From: Desulfosporosinus sp. FKB
GTDB taxonomy: Bacteria > Bacillota > Desulfitobacteriia > Desulfitobacteriales > Desulfitobacteriaceae
Length of the DNA stretch: 64,000 bases
Direction: 5' to 3'
Assembly (NCBI RefSeq): GCF_002196705.1
Contig: NZ_NADJ01000037.1
Span: 124,001 to 188,000 of the forward strand
The number at the start of each line of letters is the position of its first letter. Position 1 is the first letter of the stretch. Below the pieces are notes generated by a model. It saw nothing but the letters and a program-made list of their open reading frames with translations. It was not told the origin of the DNA and searched no databases. Shown one piece after another: positions 1 through 7,233 of the stretch. The translations under genes and the position numbers were made by a program.

Positions 1-119
1 AGAACATCAAGGTCCTGCTCTTTAATTAAATTCTCATAGTAAGTTATGTACTCTGCCATTAGGCTTACTTTTTCTTGCTTCGACAAAACGGTTTCACTTT
101 TGTACCTTGTATAGGCCAT
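1..119 (-). CDS. Unrecognised gene, 5' end only
   Basis: An open reading frame begins at an ATG preceded by AGAGGGA and runs off the left edge, giving only the first ~39 residues (begins MAYTRYKSETVLSKQEKVSL). The visible part is charged and probably helical, with no motif I recognise. It lies 45 bases downstream of the Phd-like gene on the same strand, so the two are probably co-transcribed. No function is proposed. Confidence 0.5.
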   Translation of the reverse strand, partial: MAYTRYKSETVLSKQEKVSLMAEYITYYENLIKEQDLDV

Positions 120-164
120 CCAATTATCCCTCTCTTATAGCTCGGATATTACTAGCTTTTTACT

Positions 165-563
165 CTAACGGTTCCTTAATTTGATTATGTTACCTGGTAA
201 AGCCTCGAACAGGTCCGGATAATGGCCGCACCTAGCCCTTATCTGGTTGTACTGAGCCTTCCCACCATCTTTCTGGCGATATAACCCTCGATTAAAAATC
301 TCATCTGCGAGAACAGCTGCGTGCATTGAATTATGGTCTACTCCCGAAAGTACAATTCTCATTGCCTCTTGCAGTGTGTATTTTGGCGTTTCCGTATTCA
401 TTTCCACAGAACCCATAGTAGGTTCATATTTTAGAATAATATAGACGGGTTGGTTGTCTTTAAGTAGGACCACCTTTCCGTTTCGCTCAACTGTCTGAAA
501 TACAGAATCGGCATCCGATGTAATCTGCTCAAAGGGAATAAGGCTGTCTAATTTAACTTCCAT
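165..563 (-). CDS. Phd/YefM-like N-terminus fused to a winged-helix-like domain
   Basis: 132 aa. Start ATG has GAGGTG 8 bases upstream. Residues ~8-48 have the look of a Phd/prevent-host-death antitoxin fold (LIPFEQITSDADSVFQTVER, then KVVLLKDNQPVYIILK). The rest (about 60-130) resembles a small winged-helix module. Antitoxins of this family bind their own promoter and a toxin partner; no recognisable toxin is adjacent, although the gene cut by the left edge is its likely operon partner. The fused C-terminal domain makes it longer than a usual 75-90 aa Phd protein. It could be a stand-alone regulator. Family assignment is from motif appearance only. Confidence 0.6.
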   Translation of the reverse strand: MEVKLDSLIPFEQITSDADSVFQTVERNGKVVLLKDNQPVYIILKYEPTMGSVEMNTETPKYTLQEAMRIVLSGVDHNSMHAAVLADEIFNRGLYRQKDGGKAQYNQIRARCGHYPDLFEALPGNIIKLRNR

Positions 564-768
564 TACTTATCACCTCGGAATAAAGGTATCAATTTCCAGG
601 CTTTTTGTCAATATATTTGTACGTACAAAACGAATTATTGTATGAACAAAACTGTGCTTGTTTCTTGAAACTGTTAGTATCCTATAAGGACATAGTACAA
701 GAATTTCAATATTAGCAGTTTAAGAGCCTTGTTCATTACAGACGGACTTCAAAATATGTTTGTTTCTT

Positions 769-798
769 TTGCCTTTAGCACAATTATACTGATATAAT
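769..798 (+). promoter_or_regulatory. Sigma-A promoter of the FMN reductase gene
   Basis: TTGCCT (769-774) and TATAAT (793-798) are separated by 18 bases and sit 40 bases before the reductase start codon, in a gene-free AT-rich stretch. This is a good match to the vegetative consensus. Confidence 0.6.
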
Positions 799-838
799 CT
801 TGCTATATTACAAAATATTTAAAAGGCAGGGTCACAAC

Positions 839-1399
839 ATGAGTAAAATTGTAGCATTTATCGGTAGTCCAAGAAAAAACGGATATACCTCTAAACTAAT
901 TCAGGAAGTAATCAAAGGAGCTCAATCAAAAGGCGCTGAAGTAAAAATCTACGACCTTAACGATGAAGGTATCAAGGGCTGTCAAGGCTGTTTCTATTGT
1001 AGGAGTCATGAAGGCTGCGCTACTAAAGATTATTTACAACCAATGTATGAGGATATAAAAAATGCTGACGGTGTTATTTTTGGCTCACCCATTTATTTCA
1101 TGCAAATCTCAGGACAATCCAAGCAGTGGCTTGATAGAATGTACCCTATGCTTGAAGGCACTGGATTCCCATTCCAAGCCCGTTATCCTGGAAAAAAAGC
1201 AGTTACAATTTTCTCACAAGGAAACGCGAATAAAGATGCGTTTCAAGCTACTATCCAGTTCGTCAATGGTGCCTTCTCCGCGTTCGGTTGGGAGCTTACA
1301 GATAGCTTGCTTTGTTCACATACAGGTTCGCCTGATTTCAGACTCTCGGATGAATTATTAGAACAGGCATTTACTGCAGGAGAGTTACTTACTAAATAA
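839..1399 (+). CDS. Flavodoxin-fold NAD(P)H-dependent FMN reductase
   Basis: 186 aa from the ATG that follows AGGCAGG; an in-frame ATG 39 bases earlier has no ribosome site. The N-terminus carries the flavin-phosphate loop of the family (FIGSPRKNGYTSKL, residues ~6-19). A GCQGCFYCR...GC cysteine patch follows near residue 50, as in iron-sulfur-flavoprotein-like members. GSPIYFMQISGQSKQWLDR is the second flavin-contacting block. Such proteins transfer electrons from NAD(P)H to FMN and onward to quinones, nitro compounds or metals in the cytoplasm; the substrate here cannot be told. It is a single-gene unit with its own promoter and a strong terminator. Confidence 0.88.
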   Translation: MSKIVAFIGSPRKNGYTSKLIQEVIKGAQSKGAEVKIYDLNDEGIKGCQGCFYCRSHEGCATKDYLQPMYEDIKNADGVIFGSPIYFMQISGQSKQWLDRMYPMLEGTGFPFQARYPGKKAVTIFSQGNANKDAFQATIQFVNGAFSAFGWELTDSLLCSHTGSPDFRLSDELLEQAFTAGELLTK

Positions 1400-1447
1400 G
1401 GAATACATTCCTAGTAAATTTTCATTTCCACTTAAAACCAATTCCAT

Positions 1448-1492
1448 CACCGAAATTAGATTCAGTTCTTAATCTAATTTCGGTGGTTTTTT
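1448..1492 (+). terminator. Rho-independent terminator after the FMN reductase
   Basis: A 13-base perfect stem (1448-1460 with 1473-1485, containing CCGAAATTAGA) has a 12-base loop and is followed by a TTTTTT run. It lies ~50 bases after the stop codon. Confidence 0.85.
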
Positions 1493-1564
1493 GTATGTAC
1501 CTAACCAGCGGTTTGATAAGATGTAGAATGAAAGCTCTGGTGTTTTCAAGGTTTCAACATTCAT

Positions 1565-1801
1565 TCAAATCTTATACAAAAACCACTTACAACTACTCAA
1601 TTCGTACTTCAGCTGAAATTGCTTCATTAGCCCGTGAACCTCGCTCTGACACTCATAGACCTTCACACGGTTTCCAGCAAGCTTTTCTTCAGAGATTCTA
1701 ATAATCATCTCAACCTTAACAACATTGCCTTCATGCCGGAAGCGAATCGGACGCGGTGTACCGGGGATATCAAACCATGCTACCATTTCAATGGGAGCCA
1801 T
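1565..1801 (-). CDS. Small conserved protein, second gene of an SOS-type operon
   Basis: 78 aa. Begins MAPIEMVAWFDIPG with GAAGG 5 bases before the chosen ATG; an in-frame ATG at 1813, one base after the upstream stop codon, is an alternative. I recall similar ~80-aa proteins (MxAPIEM..WF...P.PIRFR...EEKLAGN...Y.CQS...C.W.LYKI) in many Firmicutes, but know no proven function. It follows the 53-aa zinc-ribbon gene almost without a gap, so the two are translationally coupled and share the LexA-box promoter. A role in the DNA-damage response is inference from that promoter. Confidence 0.7.
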   Translation of the reverse strand: MAPIEMVAWFDIPGTPRPIRFRHEGNVVKVEMIIRISEEKLAGNRVKVYECQSEVHGLMKQFQLKYELSSCKWFLYKI

Positions 1802-1814
1802 AACGACCTTCATC

Positions 1815-1976
1815 TTAACCACACTTCGCCCAATCACCCGTGATACACTCGGTGCATCCCCCGATATGCAACAGTTTGTTCCGACACACTGGGCATTGAT
1901 CGTGGACAATTAACCATTCTTCGCAGGGTTCCATGCAATACAATTTTCGCCCGCAGTCTTCACAAACGTCTCTCAT
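1815..1976 (-). CDS. 53-aa zinc-ribbon protein
   Basis: An excellent GAGGGGAT ribosome site lies 5 bases before the ATG. The product has eight cysteines arranged CEDC-x5-C-x3-C, then CPVC and CTEC, ending WAKCG, which suggests two small zinc-binding knuckles. It is too short for many gene finders, but the ribosome site, the promoter and the tight junction to the next gene support it. The C-terminal pattern (GGCTEC...GDWAKCG) recalls the zinc-binding tails of ribonucleotide reductases; that is resemblance, not identification. First gene behind the LexA-box promoter. Confidence 0.75.
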   Translation of the reverse strand: MRDVCEDCGRKLYCMEPCEEWLIVHDQCPVCRNKLLHIGGCTECITGDWAKCG

Positions 1977-2012
1977 AGCTATCCCCTCTCAGTACATGTA
2001 TTTGGTATTAAT

Positions 2013-2055
2013 CGAACTTGTGTTCTATTATATCCATATACTGAAGGAATATCAA
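2013..2055 (-). promoter_or_regulatory. Promoter with LexA (DinR) box
   Basis: Read on the minus strand: TTGATA (2050-2055), 17 bases, TATAAT (2027-2032), then immediately AGAACACAAGTTCG (2013-2026), whose GAAC-N4-GTTC core matches the Gram-positive LexA/DinR operator. The operator covers the expected start of transcription, the usual place for LexA repression. It drives the zinc-ribbon gene that starts 37 bases downstream. Confidence 0.75.
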
Positions 2056-2169
2056 TGGAAAATCTTTTCTACTATAATTTTATCAGCTCTCGAAGACAAA
2101 ACGTTGCGGGCTGAACTAACGCTTTTGTACCGTCGGTATCATTATTGACATGGTGACTCTTTTAAGTAT

Positions 2170-2220
2170 AAAAATAAAGCGCTCGCAAGGAAGCAACCTA
2201 ACCCTACGAGCGCTTTATAC
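2170..2220 (-). terminator. Terminator downstream of the serine recombinase pair
   Basis: A perfect 10-base stem (AAAGCGCTCG at 2176-2185 with CGAGCGCTTT at 2207-2216) with a 21-base loop follows the distal recombinase on its strand and is trailed by ATTTTTA. The loop is long for a terminator, so a recombinase-recognition role cannot be excluded. Confidence 0.55.
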
Positions 2221-2227
2221 GTGGATT

Positions 2228-3811
2228 TTACGACTTGACTACCGTACCATCCCTAAAGGTAACCTGAATATTATCTGTAGCGTAGACAGTGACTTTATCA
2301 ATAACCGCAAACCAAAGTTTCTCGTCAAACTCTGTCAAAATAGAATCCTGCTGTAACACCGTATCAAGAAATGTATCCAATTGTTCTCGTTTTATTCGAT
2401 GGGCTTCACGATGATCTTCGTTCTTTTTAATCCCATCCTTAGCCTTCTCATATCGCTTTACAAGTCCATTATAGCGTTGTTGATATTCCAATTGATCCAA
2501 GCCTAAGCGTGAATTCTCATCGACACATTTTCGAATCAGCTCTGTAACCAGGGTAAGCTCGTGATGCAAATCTTCAGTTCGAACATCCAAAGAAGCGGTA
2601 TCCGTCAGCACCCGCTTTATCATTTTACAGTTCTCTATAAGCTCATCTTTATTACTAATCAATTGGTTCATGGAATTCAAAAATAATTGCTTCAGGGTGT
2701 CTTCATAAACATGAGGGGTACCACATTTTTGGGGACCTTTAAACTTATGGTTACATTGCCAAATCGTTCGCCGGTATTTGCTGGTGGAGTGCCAAACTTT
2801 TGAACCAAAGAAACTTCCGCACTCTCCGCAAACGATTTTACTAGAGAAACAGTTTGCCCCACTGTGATGTCCAGCGTTTTCTTTTCGCCGTTTCATCTCA
2901 AATTGGACCATATCGTATACATCCGGCTCAATAATCGCCGGATGACTGTTTTCTACATAATACTTGGGAATCTCTCCCTCGTTAACTTTTTTCTGCTTCG
3001 TGAGAAAGTCTACTGTAAAGGTCTTTTGAAGGAGCGCATCTCCTCTGTATTTCTCGTTGGTAAGAATACTTTCGACCGTACTGACCTGCCATTTCTGTTT
3101 ACCCGACGGAGTTGGAATTCCATTTTGAGTGAGATGATTTGCAATACCTGACGGGGTCTTTCCTTCTAGGAAAAGCCGATAAATCAGCCGTACGGTGGCG
3201 GCTTCTGATTCTACAATCTTTGGCAGACCATCATTACCCTTTTCGTAACCAAGGAACTGCTTATAGGGCAGGCTGACCTTCCCGTCGGCAAAACGCTTTC
3301 GTTGACCCCAGGTTACGTTTTCAGAGATACTTCGGCTTTCCTCTTGTGCCAGGCTCGACATAATTGTGATCAATAGTTCGCCTTTTGAATCGAGGGTAAA
3401 GATATTTTCCTTTTGAAAGTAGACTTCAACGCCTTTTTCCTTGAGTTGACGGACGGTTGTTAACGTATCGACGGTGTTACGAGCAAACCGTGACACCGAT
3501 TTAGTAATAATGAGGTCGATTTTGCCGACAAGGGCATCGGCAATCATCCGTTTGAAGCCATCCCGTTTCTTAGTGCTTGTTGCCGAAATGCCTTCGTCCG
3601 TATAAACAAGGACAAACTCCCAGTTCTCGTTTTCCTGGATATAGCGGGTGTGATAATCAACTTGGGCTTCATAGCTTGAAAGTTGCTCTTCGTTATCCGT
3701 CGAAACTCGGGCGTATGCTGCAACTCGTTTTTTTGCTATGCCCCCAACCTGAAGCGGGGAAAATGCGGAGACTGTTGGTGGTATGATCGTAACTGCTCTT
3801 GCTGCTCTCAT
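2228..3811 (-). CDS. Large serine recombinase (distal of a pair)
   Basis: 527 aa. The resolvase domain spans about residues 27-175, with the catalytic serine in AAYARVS (Ser37) and the active-site arginine block TKSVSRFARN. A recombinase DNA-binding domain follows, then a zinc-ribbon (CGEC...C...C, ~335-375) and a C-terminal coiled coil. These enzymes integrate and excise elements by serine-phosphodiester chemistry. Its ATG overlaps the stop of the upstream recombinase by four bases (ATGA) behind AGGAAGGAA, so the two are co-translated. Paired large serine recombinases recall ccrA/ccrB of SCC elements. The sequence appears intact. Confidence 0.95.
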   Translation of the reverse strand: MRAARAVTIIPPTVSAFSPLQVGGIAKKRVAAYARVSTDNEEQLSSYEAQVDYHTRYIQENENWEFVLVYTDEGISATSTKKRDGFKRMIADALVGKIDLIITKSVSRFARNTVDTLTTVRQLKEKGVEVYFQKENIFTLDSKGELLITIMSSLAQEESRSISENVTWGQRKRFADGKVSLPYKQFLGYEKGNDGLPKIVESEAATVRLIYRLFLEGKTPSGIANHLTQNGIPTPSGKQKWQVSTVESILTNEKYRGDALLQKTFTVDFLTKQKKVNEGEIPKYYVENSHPAIIEPDVYDMVQFEMKRRKENAGHHSGANCFSSKIVCGECGSFFGSKVWHSTSKYRRTIWQCNHKFKGPQKCGTPHVYEDTLKQLFLNSMNQLISNKDELIENCKMIKRVLTDTASLDVRTEDLHHELTLVTELIRKCVDENSRLGLDQLEYQQRYNGLVKRYEKAKDGIKKNEDHREAHRIKREQLDTFLDTVLQQDSILTEFDEKLWFAVIDKVTVYATDNIQVTFRDGTVVKS

Positions 3812-5115
3812 TTATTTTCCTTCCTTCGTTGTAGTTCTCTATCCCGTGCTTGCTGTTTTGAGTCTTCAGTCCACCTCTCAGTTCGAGGCCGGTCTTGCCA
3901 AACTCGTTTGATTTGCTGTCCATCTTGAAAAACAAAAACCAGAGTATTAAACTCTGGCACAATAATTTCTCGTATCACCTTTTTAAAAATCGTCTCATCA
4001 AACTCTGAAAGCCCCAGGACCTCGGCAGTAATGCTAAACAATATTTCGTCGGGGATTTGCTTGGCATGGCAGGCAGCTTTCCCTTCTTTAAGAAAGGTTG
4101 AACAATTCCAGGACACTCTGCCGTGATTAATCTTACGTTTATAGTTTTTGCCACAATGAGGACATCGAATCACCCCTGAGAACGGGTACCGCTGAGTTGT
4201 CGGATGTTTGGCAGCCGCTTTTTTCTTATGGAGTTCATAGATAACCTGTGCCCGTCGAAAGATCTCTTCATTAATAATGCCTTCATGAGTTTCTTGGGCG
4301 TAATACATGGGAAGCTGACCGCGATTCCACTTGAGGATTTTCGTTAGGTGATCCGATACATATCTCTTTTGTAGGAGAGCGTTACCAGCATATTTCTCAT
4401 TTTTGATCATATCGATGATCCGTTTGCTTGACCACTTCCCTCCGAATTTTGTTGCAATCCCCTCAGCTTGAAGCCTGCGGGCGATCGACACGGTACTTTT
4501 GCCGTTAATATAATCATGGAAAACTGAGCGAACAACCTCTGCTTCCTTGGGATCGATTTCCATTTCGCCCTTCACGATACGGTACCCGAACATAAAACGC
4601 AAATTGACGATCTCGCCCTCTTCAAATTGCTTTCGTATCCGCCACTTGAAGTTTTCGCTAACCGAATGGCTTTCCTCTTGAGCAAACGAAGCGAGGATGG
4701 TCAGCATCAGCTCGCCATCCCCGCTAAGTGAGTGAACATTTTCTCGTTCAAAATAAACATCCACATTCATCGCTTTCAACTCTCGGACGACTTCCAGCAT
4801 GGTCACGGTGTTGCGAGCTAAACGTGAAATGGATTTTGTGATCACCATATCGATAAGACCGGCACGACAATCCGCGAGAAGTTTTTGGAATTGTTCTCGA
4901 TCGTCTTTAGTTCCGGTTAATGCCTCATCTGCATAGACACCGACATATTGCCAGTCGGGATGATTCTGAATATAGTCGCTGTAATAGCTGACCTGAGCCG
5001 AGAGCGAATGGAGCATGGCATCTTTGTTGCTGGAGACTCGGGCATAGGCAGCCACACGCTTTTTCTTAGGCAGAATCGGCTTTGTGGGTGTCACGAGCTT
5101 GATGATTCGTTCCAT
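3808..5115 (-). CDS. Large serine recombinase (proximal of a pair)
   Basis: 435 aa from ATG at 5115, which has AGGAGGG six bases upstream; an ATG 24 bases earlier lacks a site. Catalytic serine in AAYARVS (Ser28), then TKSISRLARN and EESHSVSEN typical of the resolvase fold. A recombinase domain follows at ~165-265 and a zinc-ribbon (CPHCG...C) at ~325-350. Shorter than its partner because the C-terminal coiled coil is reduced. The paralogues differ clearly in sequence, so this is not a recent duplication and the two may act as a heteromer. Confidence 0.95.
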   Translation of the reverse strand: MERIIKLVTPTKPILPKKKRVAAYARVSSNKDAMLHSLSAQVSYYSDYIQNHPDWQYVGVYADEALTGTKDDREQFQKLLADCRAGLIDMVITKSISRLARNTVTMLEVVRELKAMNVDVYFERENVHSLSGDGELMLTILASFAQEESHSVSENFKWRIRKQFEEGEIVNLRFMFGYRIVKGEMEIDPKEAEVVRSVFHDYINGKSTVSIARRLQAEGIATKFGGKWSSKRIIDMIKNEKYAGNALLQKRYVSDHLTKILKWNRGQLPMYYAQETHEGIINEEIFRRAQVIYELHKKKAAAKHPTTQRYPFSGVIRCPHCGKNYKRKINHGRVSWNCSTFLKEGKAACHAKQIPDEILFSITAEVLGLSEFDETIFKKVIREIIVPEFNTLVFVFQDGQQIKRVWQDRPRTERWTEDSKQQARDRELQRRKENK

Positions 5116-5174
5116 AGAAAGCCCTCCTTTCAGTATCACATACTACCGCGACTACCTATATATAGCAAGCACAA

Positions 5175-5336
5175 TTAAGAACACAACGCTATTAATGGGC
5201 GATATTTTTCAAGCAGCATTTGGTTGATGATCTTGAATTCGTGCACAGTAATTAAGCCTTTCTGCAGCATGGCTTTAGCAATACACAGTGTAATATGGTA
5301 GGTCATTTCACGATCGAATTGTTCTGGTGTCATCAT
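5175..5336 (-). CDS. SHOCT-like small protein upstream of recombinases
   Basis: 53 aa (begins MMTPEQFDREMTYHITLCIA). The pattern 'AKAMLQKGLIT..EF..IN.MLLEKY.P' is the short SHOCT-like helix pair often found just before serine recombinases in Clostridia-type elements (established context, my recollection). AGAGGAG precedes it, and its ATG shares one base with the stop codon of the upstream gene (TAATG). Possibly an oligomerisation or recombinase-partner peptide; function unproven. Confidence 0.75.
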   Translation of the reverse strand: MMTPEQFDREMTYHITLCIAKAMLQKGLITVHEFKIINQMLLEKYRPLIALCS

Positions 5337-5773
5337 TATGTCTTCTCCTCTCCATGTGACTGTTTCATAAATCGAGCTTTGATATAGCACTCATGATTGC
5401 AGTATTTTCGCTTCTTATTTCCGTAACTTACAAACGACCTTCCGCATCCCACACATACAAAATGGTAGGCTGACTCTTGATTAACCACGTCATTATGGTG
5501 ATTCCACCAAGTCATACGGCATTTATCCGAACAGAATTTACGCCGCTTCCTACCAGGCTGATGCTCTAATGACTTGCCGCAGTTTGGGCAGAGATTCAGA
5601 GCTTGTAGTTCATCCGTCACTTTTTGGTCAGTAACAAGAATACCGCCTAGGTTATTTCTCTGGCAGTAAGATTTAATGGTATTTTCCGATATGCCAAGGC
5701 GATCAGCTATCTTTGAGTAGCTCTTGCCCTCGTTACGCATACGTTGTATGCATTCCTTTTGAAACAACGTCAT
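5336..5773 (-). CDS. HTH plus double zinc-finger protein of the element
   Basis: 145 aa; AAGGAG nine bases before ATG. Residues ~1-40 form a sigma-like/transposase-type helix-turn-helix (GKSYSKIADRLGISENTIKSY). Then come two zinc-finger modules: CPNCGKSLE..CSDKCRMTWW (~62-90) and CVGCGRSFV..CNHECY (~107-130). The combination marks a DNA-binding regulator or recombination accessory factor. It begins a four-gene overlapping run with the SHOCT-like gene and both recombinases, so it is likely to regulate or assist excision. Confidence 0.75.
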   Translation of the reverse strand: MTLFQKECIQRMRNEGKSYSKIADRLGISENTIKSYCQRNNLGGILVTDQKVTDELQALNLCPNCGKSLEHQPGRKRRKFCSDKCRMTWWNHHNDVVNQESAYHFVCVGCGRSFVSYGNKKRKYCNHECYIKARFMKQSHGEEKT

Positions 5774-5799
5774 CGCGTTAATCTCCTTCGCACAAAGAG

Positions 5800-5831
5800 T
5801 AAGACCCGCAGAAATTACTCCGCAGGTCTCA
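5800..5831 (-). terminator. Possible attenuating hairpin before the recombinase operon
   Basis: AGACCTGCG (5821-5829, minus strand) can pair with TGCGGGTCT (5802-5810) using G-U pairs. The following T-run is weak. It separates the terminase gene from the recombinase operon and could end the upstream transcript partly. Confidence 0.35.
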
Positions 5832-5907
5832 CATTCGTGTTCGTTTATTCGATTACAATTCTAATAGTTAAATCCAATTTAAATTTTTTCTTCTATTATA
5901 ATAGGCT

Positions 5908-6408
5908 TCATATGTCGCCGAACCTCTTTTCAAAATCTGTCAGGGGTTTTGGCTCATCCTTTGGCGTTGCTAATTTAAGTCTTGCAAAGGGTGTCAGCCC
6001 AAAGTCCGCGCAGTATCGTTTGTAAATATCACTGTATTTATTAGCAATCGCCACATACGGGTTAGGGACCACATTTTTATTCCCACCTTTGTTAGTATAG
6101 GTCACTAACATTCCGTGTTTATCAATTTCCTGATAGGCCTTTAGGAATTTAGAATAGGCATCGCAGCAAATTGCCAAGGCCCCGACGTCCACATTGGTGA
6201 GAAGGTCCAATTCCAGCAACTCTTTGCTTAGAATCGCCCAGTGAGCTTTAGCCTCATCATCAAGCCAGTCTGGGCATTCCACGTTGTCTGCCTTGGGAAC
6301 ATATTTTGATTCCAATCGTTCACGCGCCTTGATTTCTGCTTTCGTTAAATGACTAGGATTTCCCCGTACAAGGTGGATTTTAAGTGGTTTCATTTGATTT
6401 TGTGCCAT
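5908..6408 (-). CDS. terS: Phage terminase small subunit, P27 family
   Basis: 166 aa from the ATG behind AGGGGAG. The whole length fits the P27/terminase_4 family: KIHLVRGNPSHL near the N-terminus, CPDWLDDEAKAHW (~47-59), LLTNVDVGALAICCDAY (~72-88), PNPYVAIANKYSDIYKRY and a GLTPFARLKL end. TerS recognises packaging sites and feeds DNA to the large terminase. No large terminase, portal or capsid gene is near, so a lone terS beside a primase-helicase and an iteron cluster resembles phage satellites that redirect helper packaging. Alternatively it is a leftover of a decayed prophage, though the reading frame is intact. Confidence 0.88.
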   Translation of the reverse strand: MAQNQMKPLKIHLVRGNPSHLTKAEIKARERLESKYVPKADNVECPDWLDDEAKAHWAILSKELLELDLLTNVDVGALAICCDAYSKFLKAYQEIDKHGMLVTYTNKGGNKNVVPNPYVAIANKYSDIYKRYCADFGLTPFARLKLATPKDEPKPLTDFEKRFGDI

Positions 6409-6585
6409 GATAAATACTCCCCTTTTTACATTATCGAACAATCAATCTATCGAGGAAATTTTAGTTTATCCCCCCGAGGGTCCCAGCCCGAAGTTTTTAC
6501 GAGGTTTTGGCTGCTTTGGTCCAGCTGTAAAAAGTTGGCAAGAATTCGACCCCCTTTACCCCCTTCGGCTAATCCAAACTTTAGG

Positions 6586-6918
6586 TTAATGAATATTATT
6601 TCCTTTTTGGGTAACTCCATTGACTCTGGGTATTTTAACTGATTGAGGTTTATAGAGTATCTGATCTTTGTTTAACAAACATCTCTCAAAATCAATATCG
6701 AGTACTAATACCTTGTAGCGTATGTGATCCGATGGCAACCCAAGTCTCTCTTGCATAAAGGTTGCGCAATCTAATGCTTGTTCAAAAGTTAAAATATCTG
6801 GAAATGTGTGACTTCCGTTACCGGTTATGGTCACTTGACAACCAGTTTTACAAGGAGCTAGGTCTATATCAATAAATATATCTTTTTTAAGGGTACGTTT
6901 AAGTCCAGTTTTAGTCAT
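6586..6918 (-). CDS. Unrecognised protein of the mobile element
   Basis: 110 aa with AGGAAGGA ten bases before the ATG. A basic N-terminus (MTKTGLKRTLKKDIFIDIDL) is followed by a beta-rich CKTGCQVTITGNG segment and LTFEQALDCATFMQERLGL. No family recognised. It lies between the iteron cluster and terS on the same strand, so it may belong to the replication/packaging module. No catalytic motif is visible. Confidence 0.6.
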   Translation of the reverse strand: MTKTGLKRTLKKDIFIDIDLAPCKTGCQVTITGNGSHTFPDILTFEQALDCATFMQERLGLPSDHIRYKVLVLDIDFERCLLNKDQILYKPQSVKIPRVNGVTQKGNNIH

Positions 6919-6945
6919 CTCTGTTTATCCTTCCTTTCTAATATA

Positions 6946-7227
6946 GCGGGTAATACAAGAATGTTTGCGGGATTTGTTTTTTAATACCCGCAGCCCAAAG
7001 GCACTCGCCACAAGGGATTGCGGTTTGCGGGTATTGGCGGAATTGATTCGCTTCCCTTAGGGGTCTTATACATCTACGCGCACCCTCCTGCTTCTCTCAC
7101 ATATCAAACCTCTAAGGAAGGAAAAGAATACCCGCAAATACCGCAAATGGTTCAAACCCGCATCATTACCGTGTTTGCGTTGCGCGGTTTGCCGCGGGTA
7201 TTGGTTTCCCAATACCGCAAATCCCGC
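6946..7227. repeat. Iteron-like cluster, putative replication origin
   Basis: Short repeats in both orientations: GCGGGTAAT (6946), TTTGCGGGATTT (6964), AATACCCGCA (6983), TTTGCGGGTATTGGCGG (7024-7040), AATACCCGCAAATACCGCAAAT (7127-7148, two units), AAACCCGCA (7154), TTTGCG/TTGCGCGG (7174-7187), GCGGGTATTGG (7194-7204) and AATACCGCAAATCCCGC (7211-7227). The two recurring units are CGGGTATT and TTTGCGG. The cluster lies immediately 3' of the primase-helicase, the position of the origin in SaPI-type satellites. Origin function is inference. Confidence 0.6.
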
Positions 7228-7233
7228 TAAGTC

